Shown here: positions 1 to 7,120 of the stretch, piece by piece
How the letters are laid out: every line of letters starts with the position of its first letter
Numbering within the stretch: position 1 is the stretch's first letter
Assembly: GCA_003605065.1 (NCBI GenBank)
Contig: QZJM01000009.1
Span: 1 to 36,222, forward strand
Source: Dethiobacter sp.
Lineage (GTDB): Bacteria; Bacillota; Dethiobacteria; DTU022; UBA8154
Length of the DNA stretch: 36,222 nt
Direction: 5' to 3'
Notes under the pieces: model-generated
The model's input: the letters and a program-made list of their open reading frames with translations, nothing else
Told to the model about the DNA's origin: nothing
Databases searched by the model: none
Translations under genes and position numbers: made by a program

Positions 1-1
1 G

Positions 2-892
2 AGAGGGCAGCCCGTTGCGGTGGACGATATGGCCGCTGCCGGGCCTGGCATGCAGCTGCCCTATTACGCGCCCGAGATGCGGGCAATGGCCGTGGCGCCG
101 GTAAGAGCGGGAGGGAAGATGCTGGGCACCCTGAAGGTCTACTCTCCGGTACCGCGGCGCTGGTTAAAGGAGGAGCTTGGGTATCTGGCCACCGTGGCGG
201 GCCAGGTGGGCCTGATGCTGGAAAACGCCCGCCTGTACGCGTCCCTGCGCCAGTACTACCTGAGCGCCCTGCAGGCGCTGGCAGCGGCCCTGGAGGCCAA
301 GGACGTCTACACGCGGGGGCACTCTGTGCGGGTGTCCCGGCTGGCGCAGGCGTGCGCGCGGGCGCTCGGCCTGAGCGATGAACAGCAGGAGCATCTCTAC
401 CTGGCTGCGCTGCTGCACGACATAGGCAAAATCGGCGTGCCCGAGAGCATTCTTCTGAAGCCCGGACGCCTTGATCCGGCGGAGTGGGAGGCGATTAAGA
501 ACCACCCTGTGACGGGGGCCAGGATTCTGGAGCCGGCCAGGTTTCCGGCGGCGGCGGTCGCGGCCGTGCGGCACCACCACGAGGACTACGGCGGCGGCGG
601 CTACCCGGGCGGCCTGGCAGGGGAGGAGATACCCCTCCTGGCGCGGGTTATCCGCGTGACCGATGCCTACGACGCCATGACATCCGACAGGCCTTACCGG
701 CGCGGAATCACGGCCGCAGAGACAATCGAGGAGCTGCGCCGGGGAGCAGGGCGGCAGTTCGACCCGCGCGTGGTGGAGGCGTTCCTGCGAATACCCGCCC
801 CAGAAATGGAAGAAATTGGACGGGGGGGGGGTACCCTGATTACCCTTCTCACCGAGATTTTGTGCAGTTTGGCGCATTCAGCACATGATTAA
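2..892 (+). CDS. GAF/HD-GYP domain signalling protein, 5'-truncated by the window edge
   Basis: The reading frame is open to the window edge, so the N-terminus is missing; GTG at 20 is only the first internal start codon. Residues 25-70 (counted from that GTG) look like the end of a GAF sensor domain, followed by a short helix and an HD-GYP domain. Visible metal-site motifs are H101, HDIGKIGVP (133-141), NHP (161-163), HHHE (185-188) with GGGGYPGG (191-198), and DAYDAMTSDRPYR (215-227). HD-GYP proteins usually hydrolyse cyclic di-GMP; the cyclic-di-GMP role here is inferred from the family. The Asp/Asn usually found just before the Gly of the GYP signature is a Gly. The last 20 residues follow a run of ten G (822-831) and do not look like a normal HD-GYP end, so the C-terminus may be frameshifted. 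The DNA is much more GC-rich than everything downstream. Confidence 0.85.
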   Translation, partial: RGQPVAVDDMAAAGPGMQLPYYAPEMRAMAVAPVRAGGKMLGTLKVYSPVPRRWLKEELGYLATVAGQVGLMLENARLYASLRQYYLSALQALAAALEAKDVYTRGHSVRVSRLAQACARALGLSDEQQEHLYLAALLHDIGKIGVPESILLKPGRLDPAEWEAIKNHPVTGARILEPARFPAAAVAAVRHHHEDYGGGGYPGGLAGEEIPLLARVIRVTDAYDAMTSDRPYRRGITAAETIEELRRGAGRQFDPRVVEAFLRIPAPEMEEIGRGGGTLITLLTEILCSLAHSAHD

Positions 893-901
893 CAAGATGA
901 A

Positions 902-948
902 GCCTGCCTGCCGAGCGCGGCGCAGCCAGGCCTGCCTGCGCAGACAGG
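902..948. repeat. Direct repeats and near-palindrome at a composition junction
   Basis: The 10-mer GCCTGCCTGC occurs at 902-911 and again at 930-939. The second copy opens an 18-bp near-palindrome, CCTGCCTGCGCAGACAGG (931-948), with a single mismatched pair. It lies exactly between the GC-rich HD-GYP gene and the methylase remnant. It could be a short mobile or REP-like sequence, or the scar of a rearrangement. No transposase is visible. Confidence 0.5.
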
Positions 949-954
949 GACCCG

Positions 955-1451
955 AAGGAGGGAGGTACACGCCTCGCCATAGTTTTCAATGGGTCACCGC
1001 TCTTCACAGGGGGCGTCGGCTCTGGCGAAAGCGAAATCCGCCGCTGGATTATTGAAAACGATTGGCTTGAGGCGATAGTTGCCCTGCCGGATCAGCTTTT
1101 CTACAATACAGGCATCTATACTTACCTCTGGATTGTTACGAACCGCAAGGAGCCACATCGTAGGGATAGGAATTTGCTTTTAGTTCACCTAAAAGAGAAC
1201 ATGCGCTATATTCTGGCCTTTAGCAGGCAGCTTTACCAGGACCAGCAGCAAAACAGGAAAGAACGTCTGCCGCATTAGAGATATTTCGCCAGTGCCAACT
1301 AAATCGTATCGGTCCCAAAGATAGTGATACTTATGTAGAAAGTATTACGGAAGTGACTGCCGGGCAAGCCGAACTTCTGAAAAACCTTGGCCTGGAACAT
1401 CTCGTGGAAAAAGAGTACTTGAGCAAGGTTCTGGAATATTTTACCATGTAG
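955..1451 (+). pseudogene. Remnant of a type I restriction-modification methylase (HsdM-like), frameshifted
   Basis: The frame from 955 to the stop at 1276-1278 encodes a stretch typical of HsdM N6-adenine methylase subunits: FNGSPLFTGG, then GSGESEIRRWIIENDWLEA, then VALPDQLFYNTGI and TYLWIVTNRK. There is no start codon, and the N-terminal half with the SAM-binding and NPPF motifs is absent. The similarity fades after about position 1165. A second frame, open through about 1260 to a stop at 1449-1451, encodes LEIFRQ followed by about 50 charged residues ending in VLEYFTM. I do not recognise that piece; it may be the frameshifted continuation or part of another gene. No hsdS or hsdR partner is in the window. 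Most likely this is a decayed fragment of an accessory defence locus. From 1452 to 1558 I see nothing further. Confidence 0.75.
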
Positions 1452-1558
1452 TAGAGAAAAAAATGTTTTTAGCCCTTTAAAGCCCCATGGCTACGCGACT
1501 GGAAAATTTTAACGCCAAACTTGGGTTAGAATGGTCGAAAAGTTGCCGCTGATTCATT

Positions 1559-3247
1559 TTATACATTGATATTATGTAAATTGTAGTACCGCAGCACAGC
1601 CCGGTAAAGGGCTTCCGCTGCCAGTCTGAGGCAGTCATCGGAGCGAAGGATTGTTTCGTCCGCGGCGTTGGTGAGGAAGGCCAGTTCCACCAGGGCTGAA
1701 GGTATGCTGGTTTCCCTTATAACGTGGAATGGAGCCTTTTTGACTCCCAGGCTGGGCAGCTTGAGAGCAGCGGAAACTTCCTGCTGGATAAGGGAGGCCA
1801 GGTAAAAGCTCTGGGGAGAGGTTTCTTTGTTCTGAAAGTAATAAGTTTCCGTCCCCGAAGCAAATTTATTATTCGGGCTGGCGTTGGCGTGAATACTGAT
1901 AAACAGGTCGGCCTTGACTCTTTCCGCCAGGGCCACTCTTTCCGCCAGGGTTATTTTGGTATCATTCTGGCGCGTCATTACCACGTTAAAACCCCTGGAC
2001 TTTAATAATTCGGCCAGGTATAGAGAAACAGTAAGATTAACATTTTTTTCTTTTAAACCACTGAAACCGGTAGCTCCGTGATCCTGCCCTCCATGACCGG
2101 GATCGATGACAACAGTTATGTTCCGGGATGGCAGGCCTGGTCCGGCGAAGGAAAGATTGACCGGCTGGGGGCCGGAGATTCCCTGCGAAACCACGTTTAT
2201 GATGGCGGCATGATCCCCGCTGATCCACCCATAGTCACCGGCTGGAGTGCGGACATAATACCAGCCGTTTTGTTCCTGCAAAGTTAAAAGGTGATTTCCG
2301 GAGAAAACCCTGCCTATTTGTGAATATTGAAGCCCCGGGCCGGAACGCACTCTTAAAACATCTACGTTTACAGCGGCAAGGCGAAAGACAGTATCTTCTT
2401 TATTCTCCTCATTTCCCTCCAGTTTCTGTGTATACCATCCGGCGATCCACCCCTGCCTTCCATCGGGTAGTTGAACCTGCAGCCAATCCTCCTTTGTTCT
2501 ATGCAGGACGGTAAGAATTGTATCTCTGGGAATTTCACCCACAGGTGTGTTGTTTAAGCCCGGTTGTTCCCTCAGGCGCAGGGGGCTGGCCGTAACGATT
2601 ACTTTATAAGGATACTGTTCCCCCTCTTTTACCGGTGTTTGCTGTTGGGAAGACAGTAGTTCCGGTTTTTCTGCAGGCTGGCTTATTTTTTCCGTCTTCG
2701 TTTCCGGCGCTTTGGGTATAAATGAGGTGTGCTGGCGGTAAACCCACCCGCTTGTTCCATCGGACAGCCCGGCTAAAAGCCAGTCGCCTTCATGAAAATA
2801 AACTGTTATGGTGCTGTTCTGAGGAAGCTGGTTTATCCGCTGGTAATTTAACCCTGGCCCAAGCCTGATATTCAACAGACTGCCTGTGATGGCAGCTTTT
2901 TCTCCTATAACAGGAGGGAGCTTGTCCGCCATGCCTGGAGAAAAATTGGTATAGCTGCCGTCAACCCACCCGGTGCTCCCGTCTTTAAGCTTTACGAGAA
3001 GCCATTCCCTTTCTCGGAAAAGTACTTCCAGGGGAGTCCCGGAAGGCAGTCCCTGTACCCGTGTATGGGTGATAGAAGGTCCAACCCGTAAATTGAGTAA
3101 ATTTACTTCCACTTTTATATTAACCGGGCTGCTTACAGCTTCGGCAGCAGAAGGAGTTGTAAGCACTGCTGTAAAAACAGCTGCCAGTATAAAACTTATG
3201 TAAAAAATGTTCTTGCACAGGGATTGAACTTTATTTATTTTTAACAT
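1559..3247 (-). CDS. Secreted N-acetylmuramoyl-L-alanine amidase with four SH3 domains
   Basis: This 562-residue protein should cleave the amide bond between N-acetylmuramic acid and the stem peptide outside the cell. An N-terminal signal peptide (hydrophobic 13-31, likely cleavage after AEA near 37) is followed by four bacterial SH3 repeats at about 44-100, 118-174, 215-273 and 290-347, each with an RxGPG-like turn and a GW core. The Amidase_3 domain (about 377-558) keeps the expected zinc ligands H385 (DPGHGG), E400 and H453 (SIHAN), and the catalytic E521 (LVELAFLTN). The ATG at 3247 is chosen because GGGAGG lies 8 nt upstream; an in-frame start 10 codons earlier lacks this. It is transcribed divergently from hisS. 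It could serve vegetative wall turnover, spore germination or mother-cell lysis; the sequence does not decide. Confidence 0.9.
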   Translation of the reverse strand: MLKINKVQSLCKNIFYISFILAAVFTAVLTTPSAAEAVSSPVNIKVEVNLLNLRVGPSITHTRVQGLPSGTPLEVLFREREWLLVKLKDGSTGWVDGSYTNFSPGMADKLPPVIGEKAAITGSLLNIRLGPGLNYQRINQLPQNSTITVYFHEGDWLLAGLSDGTSGWVYRQHTSFIPKAPETKTEKISQPAEKPELLSSQQQTPVKEGEQYPYKVIVTASPLRLREQPGLNNTPVGEIPRDTILTVLHRTKEDWLQVQLPDGRQGWIAGWYTQKLEGNEENKEDTVFRLAAVNVDVLRVRSGPGLQYSQIGRVFSGNHLLTLQEQNGWYYVRTPAGDYGWISGDHAAIINVVSQGISGPQPVNLSFAGPGLPSRNITVVIDPGHGGQDHGATGFSGLKEKNVNLTVSLYLAELLKSRGFNVVMTRQNDTKITLAERVALAERVKADLFISIHANASPNNKFASGTETYYFQNKETSPQSFYLASLIQQEVSAALKLPSLGVKKAPFHVIRETSIPSALVELAFLTNAADETILRSDDCLRLAAEALYRAVLRYYNLHNINV

Positions 3248-3431
3248 ATGTATACCCTCCCAAAAGCAAAAAGTCATTTTTAATCATAGTTTTGTTAATT
3301 TAGACAAGTTTTGCTAAAATTTTAACATATTTTTGTCTTTTTGTATAGGAGGTAAATTATACCAGCAGTTTAATAGATGAGAACAGTTGGAGAGCAATTA
3401 TTAAAAAAAGGCCGGTGAAAAGAATGCCGAG

Positions 3432-3460
3432 TTGACAAGGGAGTCCTCATTAGCTAAAAT
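3432..3460 (+). promoter_or_regulatory. Sigma-A-type promoter for hisS-aspS
   Basis: TTGACA (3432-3437) is separated by exactly 17 nt from TAAAAT (3455-3460), a near-consensus housekeeping promoter in the 286-bp gap between the divergent amidase gene and hisS. Transcription would start near 3467. I found no T-box specifier or antiterminator sequence in the leader. Confidence 0.7.
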
Positions 3461-3533
3461 CAATGTGTAGTTGCCATATTTTATTAAAATTATTTAAGAG
3501 TTAAGTAATCAGCTTTAGGAAAGGGGTGGGGAA

Positions 3534-4841
3534 ATGGGCTACAAAGCGCCTCGCGGGACAAGGGATATTCTCCCACAGGAAGCCTCAAGATGGCATATCC
3601 TGGAGGAAAAATTTAAGGAGTTATGTTATATTTACGATTTTGCCGAAATTCGCACCCCGATCTTTGAGGAAACCGAGCTTTTTGTGCGCAGTGTAGGAGA
3701 AGAAAGCGACGTTGTAAAAAAAGAGATGTATGCCTTTAAAGACAGGGGAGGAAGGGAACTGGCCCTCCGTCCTGAAGGGACTGCCGGAGTGGTACGGGCT
3801 TATTTGGAGCACGGAATGCACAATATCACCCAACCTGTGAAGATTTTTTATTACGGTCCCATGTTCCGTTATGACAGGCCCCAGGCAGGCAGGCAGAGGC
3901 AATTTTACCAGATGGGTATCGAGGTTTTTGGTACAAAAGAACCCTCAGCCGATGTGGAAGTAATTAAATTTACAGCGGAATTCTTTTTTAAACTTGGTTT
4001 TAAAAATCTGAAATTACATATAAACAGTGTGGGATGCCCGCAGTGCAGGCCTTCTTACCAGGAGGATTTAAAAGAATTTGCCCGGGAGAAACTTTCGTCG
4101 TTATGCCCGGATTGTCAGAAAAGAGCACTGCTTAATCCCCTGCGTCTTTTAGATTGCAAGACAGAAAGCTGCAGGAATCTGATGAACGATTCCCCCCAAA
4201 TAGATGGTTATTTTTGTAATTCCTGCCGCGAGCACTTTAGCGAAGTGTTAAAGCTTTTAAAAGTTTTAAATGTATCATATTACGTAGATCCACGTCTGGT
4301 TAGAGGGCTTGATTACTATACCAATACGGCTTTTGAGTTTATCTCTGAGAATATTGGCGCCCAGGGCTCTCTGGGGGGTGGGGGACGTTACGACAACCTG
4401 GTGGAAAGTTGTGGAGGCCCGCCTGTCCCCGGGGTAGGCATGGCTGTGGGTGTGGAAAGAATAGTACTGGCCATGGAGAAAGAGGAATTTTCGCTGGGAA
4501 AAAATGAACCCGAAGGCGTTTTTTTGGCTATTGACGGCCATGATTTCCGTGAAGAAGGCCTGATCATGCTTTACTCCATGCGCGAAAAGGGTTTGAGGGC
4601 GGAAATCGATTACTTGAACCGCAGCTTAAAAGGCCAGATGAAATTTGCACACCGCAGCGGATTTCGTTATGTGATTATTTTAGGGAGGGAAGAAAAGCTT
4701 AAAAATGAGGTTAAGCTTAGGGATATGCTCAAAGGGGAGCAGCTGGAACTTTCCTATGAAGAAGCCCTTATTTTTTTAATAGCGGAAAGGGGACACACCT
4801 TTTTCAGAGGAATGTCCCCATGTAGCGAAAAGAATAATTGA
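3534..4841 (+). CDS. hisS: Histidyl-tRNA synthetase
   Basis: Class IIa synthetase that charges tRNA-His in the cytoplasm. The start ATG follows a purine-rich AAAGGGGTGGGG. The N-terminus KAPRGTRDILP (4-14) is typical. Motif 2 is at 106-133 (MFRYDRPQAGRQRQFYQ), the histidine-specific HisA motif LVRGLDYYTNT is at 255-265, and motif 3 with GVGMAVGVERI is at 300-310. The insertion domain carries paired cysteines (168/171, 191/194, 228/231), as in Bacillus-type enzymes. At 435 residues it is slightly long. The extra tail, starting near ERGHTFF, is encoded by a palindromic repeat-like sequence (4789-4819), so the native C-terminus was probably extended by that element. aspS follows after 81 bp, a common Firmicute pairing. 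Confidence 0.97.
   Translation: MGYKAPRGTRDILPQEASRWHILEEKFKELCYIYDFAEIRTPIFEETELFVRSVGEESDVVKKEMYAFKDRGGRELALRPEGTAGVVRAYLEHGMHNITQPVKIFYYGPMFRYDRPQAGRQRQFYQMGIEVFGTKEPSADVEVIKFTAEFFFKLGFKNLKLHINSVGCPQCRPSYQEDLKEFAREKLSSLCPDCQKRALLNPLRLLDCKTESCRNLMNDSPQIDGYFCNSCREHFSEVLKLLKVLNVSYYVDPRLVRGLDYYTNTAFEFISENIGAQGSLGGGGRYDNLVESCGGPPVPGVGMAVGVERIVLAMEKEEFSLGKNEPEGVFLAIDGHDFREEGLIMLYSMREKGLRAEIDYLNRSLKGQMKFAHRSGFRYVIILGREEKLKNEVKLRDMLKGEQLELSYEEALIFLIAERGHTFFRGMSPCSEKNN
4789..4819. repeat. REP-like imperfect palindrome inside the 3' end of hisS
   Basis: GGGGACA (4789-4795) pairs with TGTCCCC (4813-4819). A further CCT/AGG pairing lies inside a short internal loop, giving a hairpin with loop TTTTCAG. 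The GGGGACA...TGTCCCC outline resembles interspersed palindromes associated with REP-type (RAYT) transposases in many genomes. It is translated as part of the HisRS tail. It is not followed by a T-run, so it is not an obvious terminator. Confidence 0.5.
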
Positions 4842-4871
4842 GCATAAGTAAATAAGTTAAGAATAAGTTAA

Positions 4872-4913
4872 GTGCCAGGCACCTAAAGGAAGGGGGTAAA
4901 GCCCAGGTGGGCT
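4872..4913. repeat. Two small palindromes in the aspS leader
   Basis: GTGCCAGGCAC (4872-4882) is an 11-bp palindrome of a kind often seen in interspersed repeats. A second, AGCCCA-GG-TGGGCT (4900-4913), overlaps the AGGTGG that is the only plausible ribosome-binding sequence for aspS. The second could hide that site in a hairpin; this is inference. Confidence 0.4.
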
Positions 4914-4922
4914 GAAATTTTT

Positions 4923-6713
4923 ATGCGCTTAAAAAGGACTCATTACTGCGGTCTGTTAACCAAAGAGGATATAAATGAAAAAGTGGTTCTAGCCGGCTGG
5001 GTACAAGGGAAAAGGGATCATGGCGGGCTGATATTTCTTGATTTGCGGGATCGTTACGGGATAGTCCAGGTCGTTTTCGATTCCCAGCAAAATGTCTCCT
5101 TTTTTAACCAGGCGGAGAAGCTGCGCTCTGAGTACGTTATGGCTGTGAAAGGTGAAGTTAAACACCGTTCACCGGAAACCGTCAACCCTAACCTGGCCAC
5201 GGGAGAGATAGAGATATATGCTGAAGACCTGGAAGTGTTTAACCCTTCTCAGACACCGCCTTTTTATATTGAAGATGGTATTGACACCGATGAAAACCTG
5301 CGCTTAAAATACCGTTATTTGGATTTGCGGCGCTTTGAAATGCAGCGCTCTCTCCAGATGCGCCACAAGGTCATGATGTCGACCAGGGAATATCTGGATA
5401 AGCACGGTTTCTGGGAAATCGAAACGCCAATGTTAACCCGCAGTACACCGGAAGGGGCTCGTGACTACCTGGTGCCAAGCCGGGTTTCTCCAGGCAGTTT
5501 TTTTGCTTTGCCTCAATCGCCGCAGCTGTTTAAACAACTTCTCATGGTTTCCGGAATGGACAGATATTTTCAGATTACCCGTTGTTTTCGTGACGAAGAT
5601 CTCCGGGCTGATCGGCAACCTGAATTTACCCAGGTAGACATTGAGATGTCCTTTTGTACTAATCAGGATATTATGAAAGAAATGGAAGGGCTCATAAGTC
5701 ATATTTTCAAACAGGTACTGCATAAAGAATTGAGTACCCCCCTGGAAGTTATTACCTACAAGGAAGCCATGGAGCGCTTTGGTTCCGATAAACCCGATAC
5801 CCGTTTTGCCATGGAGATTGTGGATATTTCAGAAATCGCCGGGCAGTCCCAGTTTCAAGTTTTTAAAGGAGTTCTGGAAAAAGGCGGAGCCGTAAAAGGT
5901 TTGAATGCCCGCGGGTGTGGGCACTTCAGCCGCAAAGAACTGGATGATTTAACCTTGCAGGTGCAGTTATGGGGAACTGGCGGCCTGGCCTGGATAATTT
6001 TAACAAAGGATGATTATAAAACCCCCATTGCCAAATTCTTTACCTCCTCGCAGCTGGCCGAAATTAAAGCTAAAATGCAGGGGGAACCGGGGGATCTTTT
6101 ATTTTTTGTGGCAGATCAATGGGAAACGTCCTTGAAGGTTCTGGGGCAGCTCAGACTTTCCCTGGCCGAACGGTTGGAGTTAATTCCAGATGACAAGGAT
6201 CATTTTCTCTGGGTGATAGACTTTCCCCTGGTGTCTTATGACCAGGAAGAAAAAAGGTACTTGGCTAACCACCATCCTTTTACTGCACCGCTGGATGAAG
6301 AGACCTCCTTGTTGGATGAGGATCCTTTAAGAGCACTGTCCCAGGCTTATGACCTGGTTTATAATGGTGTCGAAGTTGCCGGGGGAAGTGTACGTATTCA
6401 TAAAAGAGAAATTCAGGAGAAAATATTTAACCTGTTGGGCATAAACGCTGTGGAGGCTGAGGAGAAGTTCGGGTTTTTTCTGAAAGCCTTCGAATACGGG
6501 GTTCCCCCGCACGGAGGTATTGCTTTCGGTCTTGACCGCTTAGTTATGCTTATGGCTGGCAAAAAAAGCATCAGGGATGTTATTCCTTTTCCTAAAACAG
6601 CGGGAGGAACATGCCTGCTTACCGGTGCCCCTGCACCGGTTTCCCCAGAACAGCTGAAAGAGCTGCATATTTCCACCATATTGAGGGACAATAAGAAGGA
6701 AAAGGTGCGATGA
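4923..6713 (+). CDS. aspS: Aspartyl-tRNA synthetase (bacterial type, with GAD insertion)
   Basis: Class IIb synthetase charging tRNA-Asp. The 596 residues match the bacterial form: an N-terminal OB-fold anticodon domain (about 1-110), motif 2 region CFRDEDLRADRQPEFTQ, the bacterial GAD insertion in the middle third, and motif 3 near the C-terminus (GIAFGLDRLVMLMAG), followed by IRDVIPFPKT. In the anticodon domain, RDHGG places His33 where Pseudomonas-type non-discriminating AspRS have a histidine, so it may also charge tRNA-Asn for the GatCAB route. This is inferred from one position. The start ATG has AGGTGG 12 nt upstream, lying within a small palindrome. It is downstream of hisS and probably in the same transcript. 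Confidence 0.97.
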   Translation: MRLKRTHYCGLLTKEDINEKVVLAGWVQGKRDHGGLIFLDLRDRYGIVQVVFDSQQNVSFFNQAEKLRSEYVMAVKGEVKHRSPETVNPNLATGEIEIYAEDLEVFNPSQTPPFYIEDGIDTDENLRLKYRYLDLRRFEMQRSLQMRHKVMMSTREYLDKHGFWEIETPMLTRSTPEGARDYLVPSRVSPGSFFALPQSPQLFKQLLMVSGMDRYFQITRCFRDEDLRADRQPEFTQVDIEMSFCTNQDIMKEMEGLISHIFKQVLHKELSTPLEVITYKEAMERFGSDKPDTRFAMEIVDISEIAGQSQFQVFKGVLEKGGAVKGLNARGCGHFSRKELDDLTLQVQLWGTGGLAWIILTKDDYKTPIAKFFTSSQLAEIKAKMQGEPGDLLFFVADQWETSLKVLGQLRLSLAERLELIPDDKDHFLWVIDFPLVSYDQEEKRYLANHHPFTAPLDEETSLLDEDPLRALSQAYDLVYNGVEVAGGSVRIHKREIQEKIFNLLGINAVEAEEKFGFFLKAFEYGVPPHGGIAFGLDRLVMLMAGKKSIRDVIPFPKTAGGTCLLTGAPAPVSPEQLKELHISTILRDNKKEKVR

Positions 6714-6780
6714 ACAAAAATTAACCAGCTTATAATTGCGTAATTGTCGAATCTTTCTCTTGCTAAAAACCTGTGTTTAT

Positions 6781-6808
6781 GCTATCATAATATTGCTATC
6801 ATAATATT
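6781..6808. repeat. Perfect 14-bp tandem duplication
   Basis: GCTATCATAATATT occurs twice head to tail (6781-6794 and 6795-6808) in the AT-rich stretch between aspS and the candidate 6S RNA. Each copy carries -10-like sequence, and a TTGCTA...TATTAC pair with a 16-nt spacer (6793-6820) could serve as a weak promoter for the RNA. Confidence 0.7.
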
Positions 6809-6830
6809 GCAAAATATTACATCTTAAAAA

Positions 6831-7019
6831 ATACCCTACTGTGCACGTGAAAAGTCGCTAAAGTTTTGAGCTAACACTGATGATACGGGAGCCTAACTTT
6901 ATGTGTGGCGTAGAAGCCCCAGGTTTTAAGGGGACCTATAAAGCATGTAAGAGGGCACCCACCTGCTGGGAGAGCAGTTCAAAACAACGACTCCCACGTC
7001 ATGGTGGGGTTATTTTTTT
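6831..7019 (+). ncRNA. ssrS: Candidate 6S RNA
   Basis: A roughly 180-nt element occupies the 407-bp gap between aspS and mgtE. Its ends form a long closing stem: 6834-6843 pairs with 7000-7009, then after one bulged C 6845-6849 pairs with 6995-6999, and AGTCG (6853-6857) pairs with CGACT (6988-6992). A run of T (7013-7019) follows the stem, so the stem also acts as a terminator. Inside is a large open region with a small hairpin on the 3' side (CTGCT-GGGAG-AGCAG, 6963-6977). An extended arm includes CTTTAT (6896-6901) against ATAAAG (6938-6943) and a tip near 6917-6937. A closing stem, central bubble with a 3'-side hairpin, and long apical arm is the 6S RNA plan. As I recall, 6S-1 lies beside aspS in Bacillus subtilis. 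6S RNA binds the housekeeping RNA polymerase holoenzyme. It could instead be another structured leader. Confidence 0.55.
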
Positions 7020-7058
7020 GTAGGGGTTTTTTAAAAACTTATATGCTTTAAAAGAATA

Positions 7059-7067
7059 TGCTATAAT
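7059..7067 (+). promoter_or_regulatory. Extended -10 promoter for mgtE
   Basis: TGCTATAAT combines a perfect TATAAT (7062-7067) with the TG of an extended -10 element. The -35 region (TTATAT, 17 nt upstream) is weak, which suits an extended -10 promoter. It lies downstream of the candidate 6S terminator and 54 bp before mgtE. Confidence 0.55.
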
Positions 7068-7120
7068 AAACATAGTTTTTTTGGAAAAAAGGGTAGCTTA
7101 ACCATAGGGGGTGAGGAAAG

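Noticed and set aside
164-877. 237-codon open frame opposite the HD-GYP gene
   Set aside because: High GC makes long antisense frames common, and the plus strand encodes clear HD-GYP motifs.
3338-3533. Possible T-box leader upstream of hisS
   Set aside because: hisS-aspS often has one in Firmicutes, but there is no AGGGTGGNACCGCG-like antiterminator sequence and no leader terminator; a plain sigma-A promoter is present instead.
6831-7019. M-box Mg2+ riboswitch controlling mgtE
   Set aside because: The conserved M-box core (GGTGAGGCTCC-like) is not on the plus strand, and a separate extended -10 promoter for mgtE lies after the terminator of this element.
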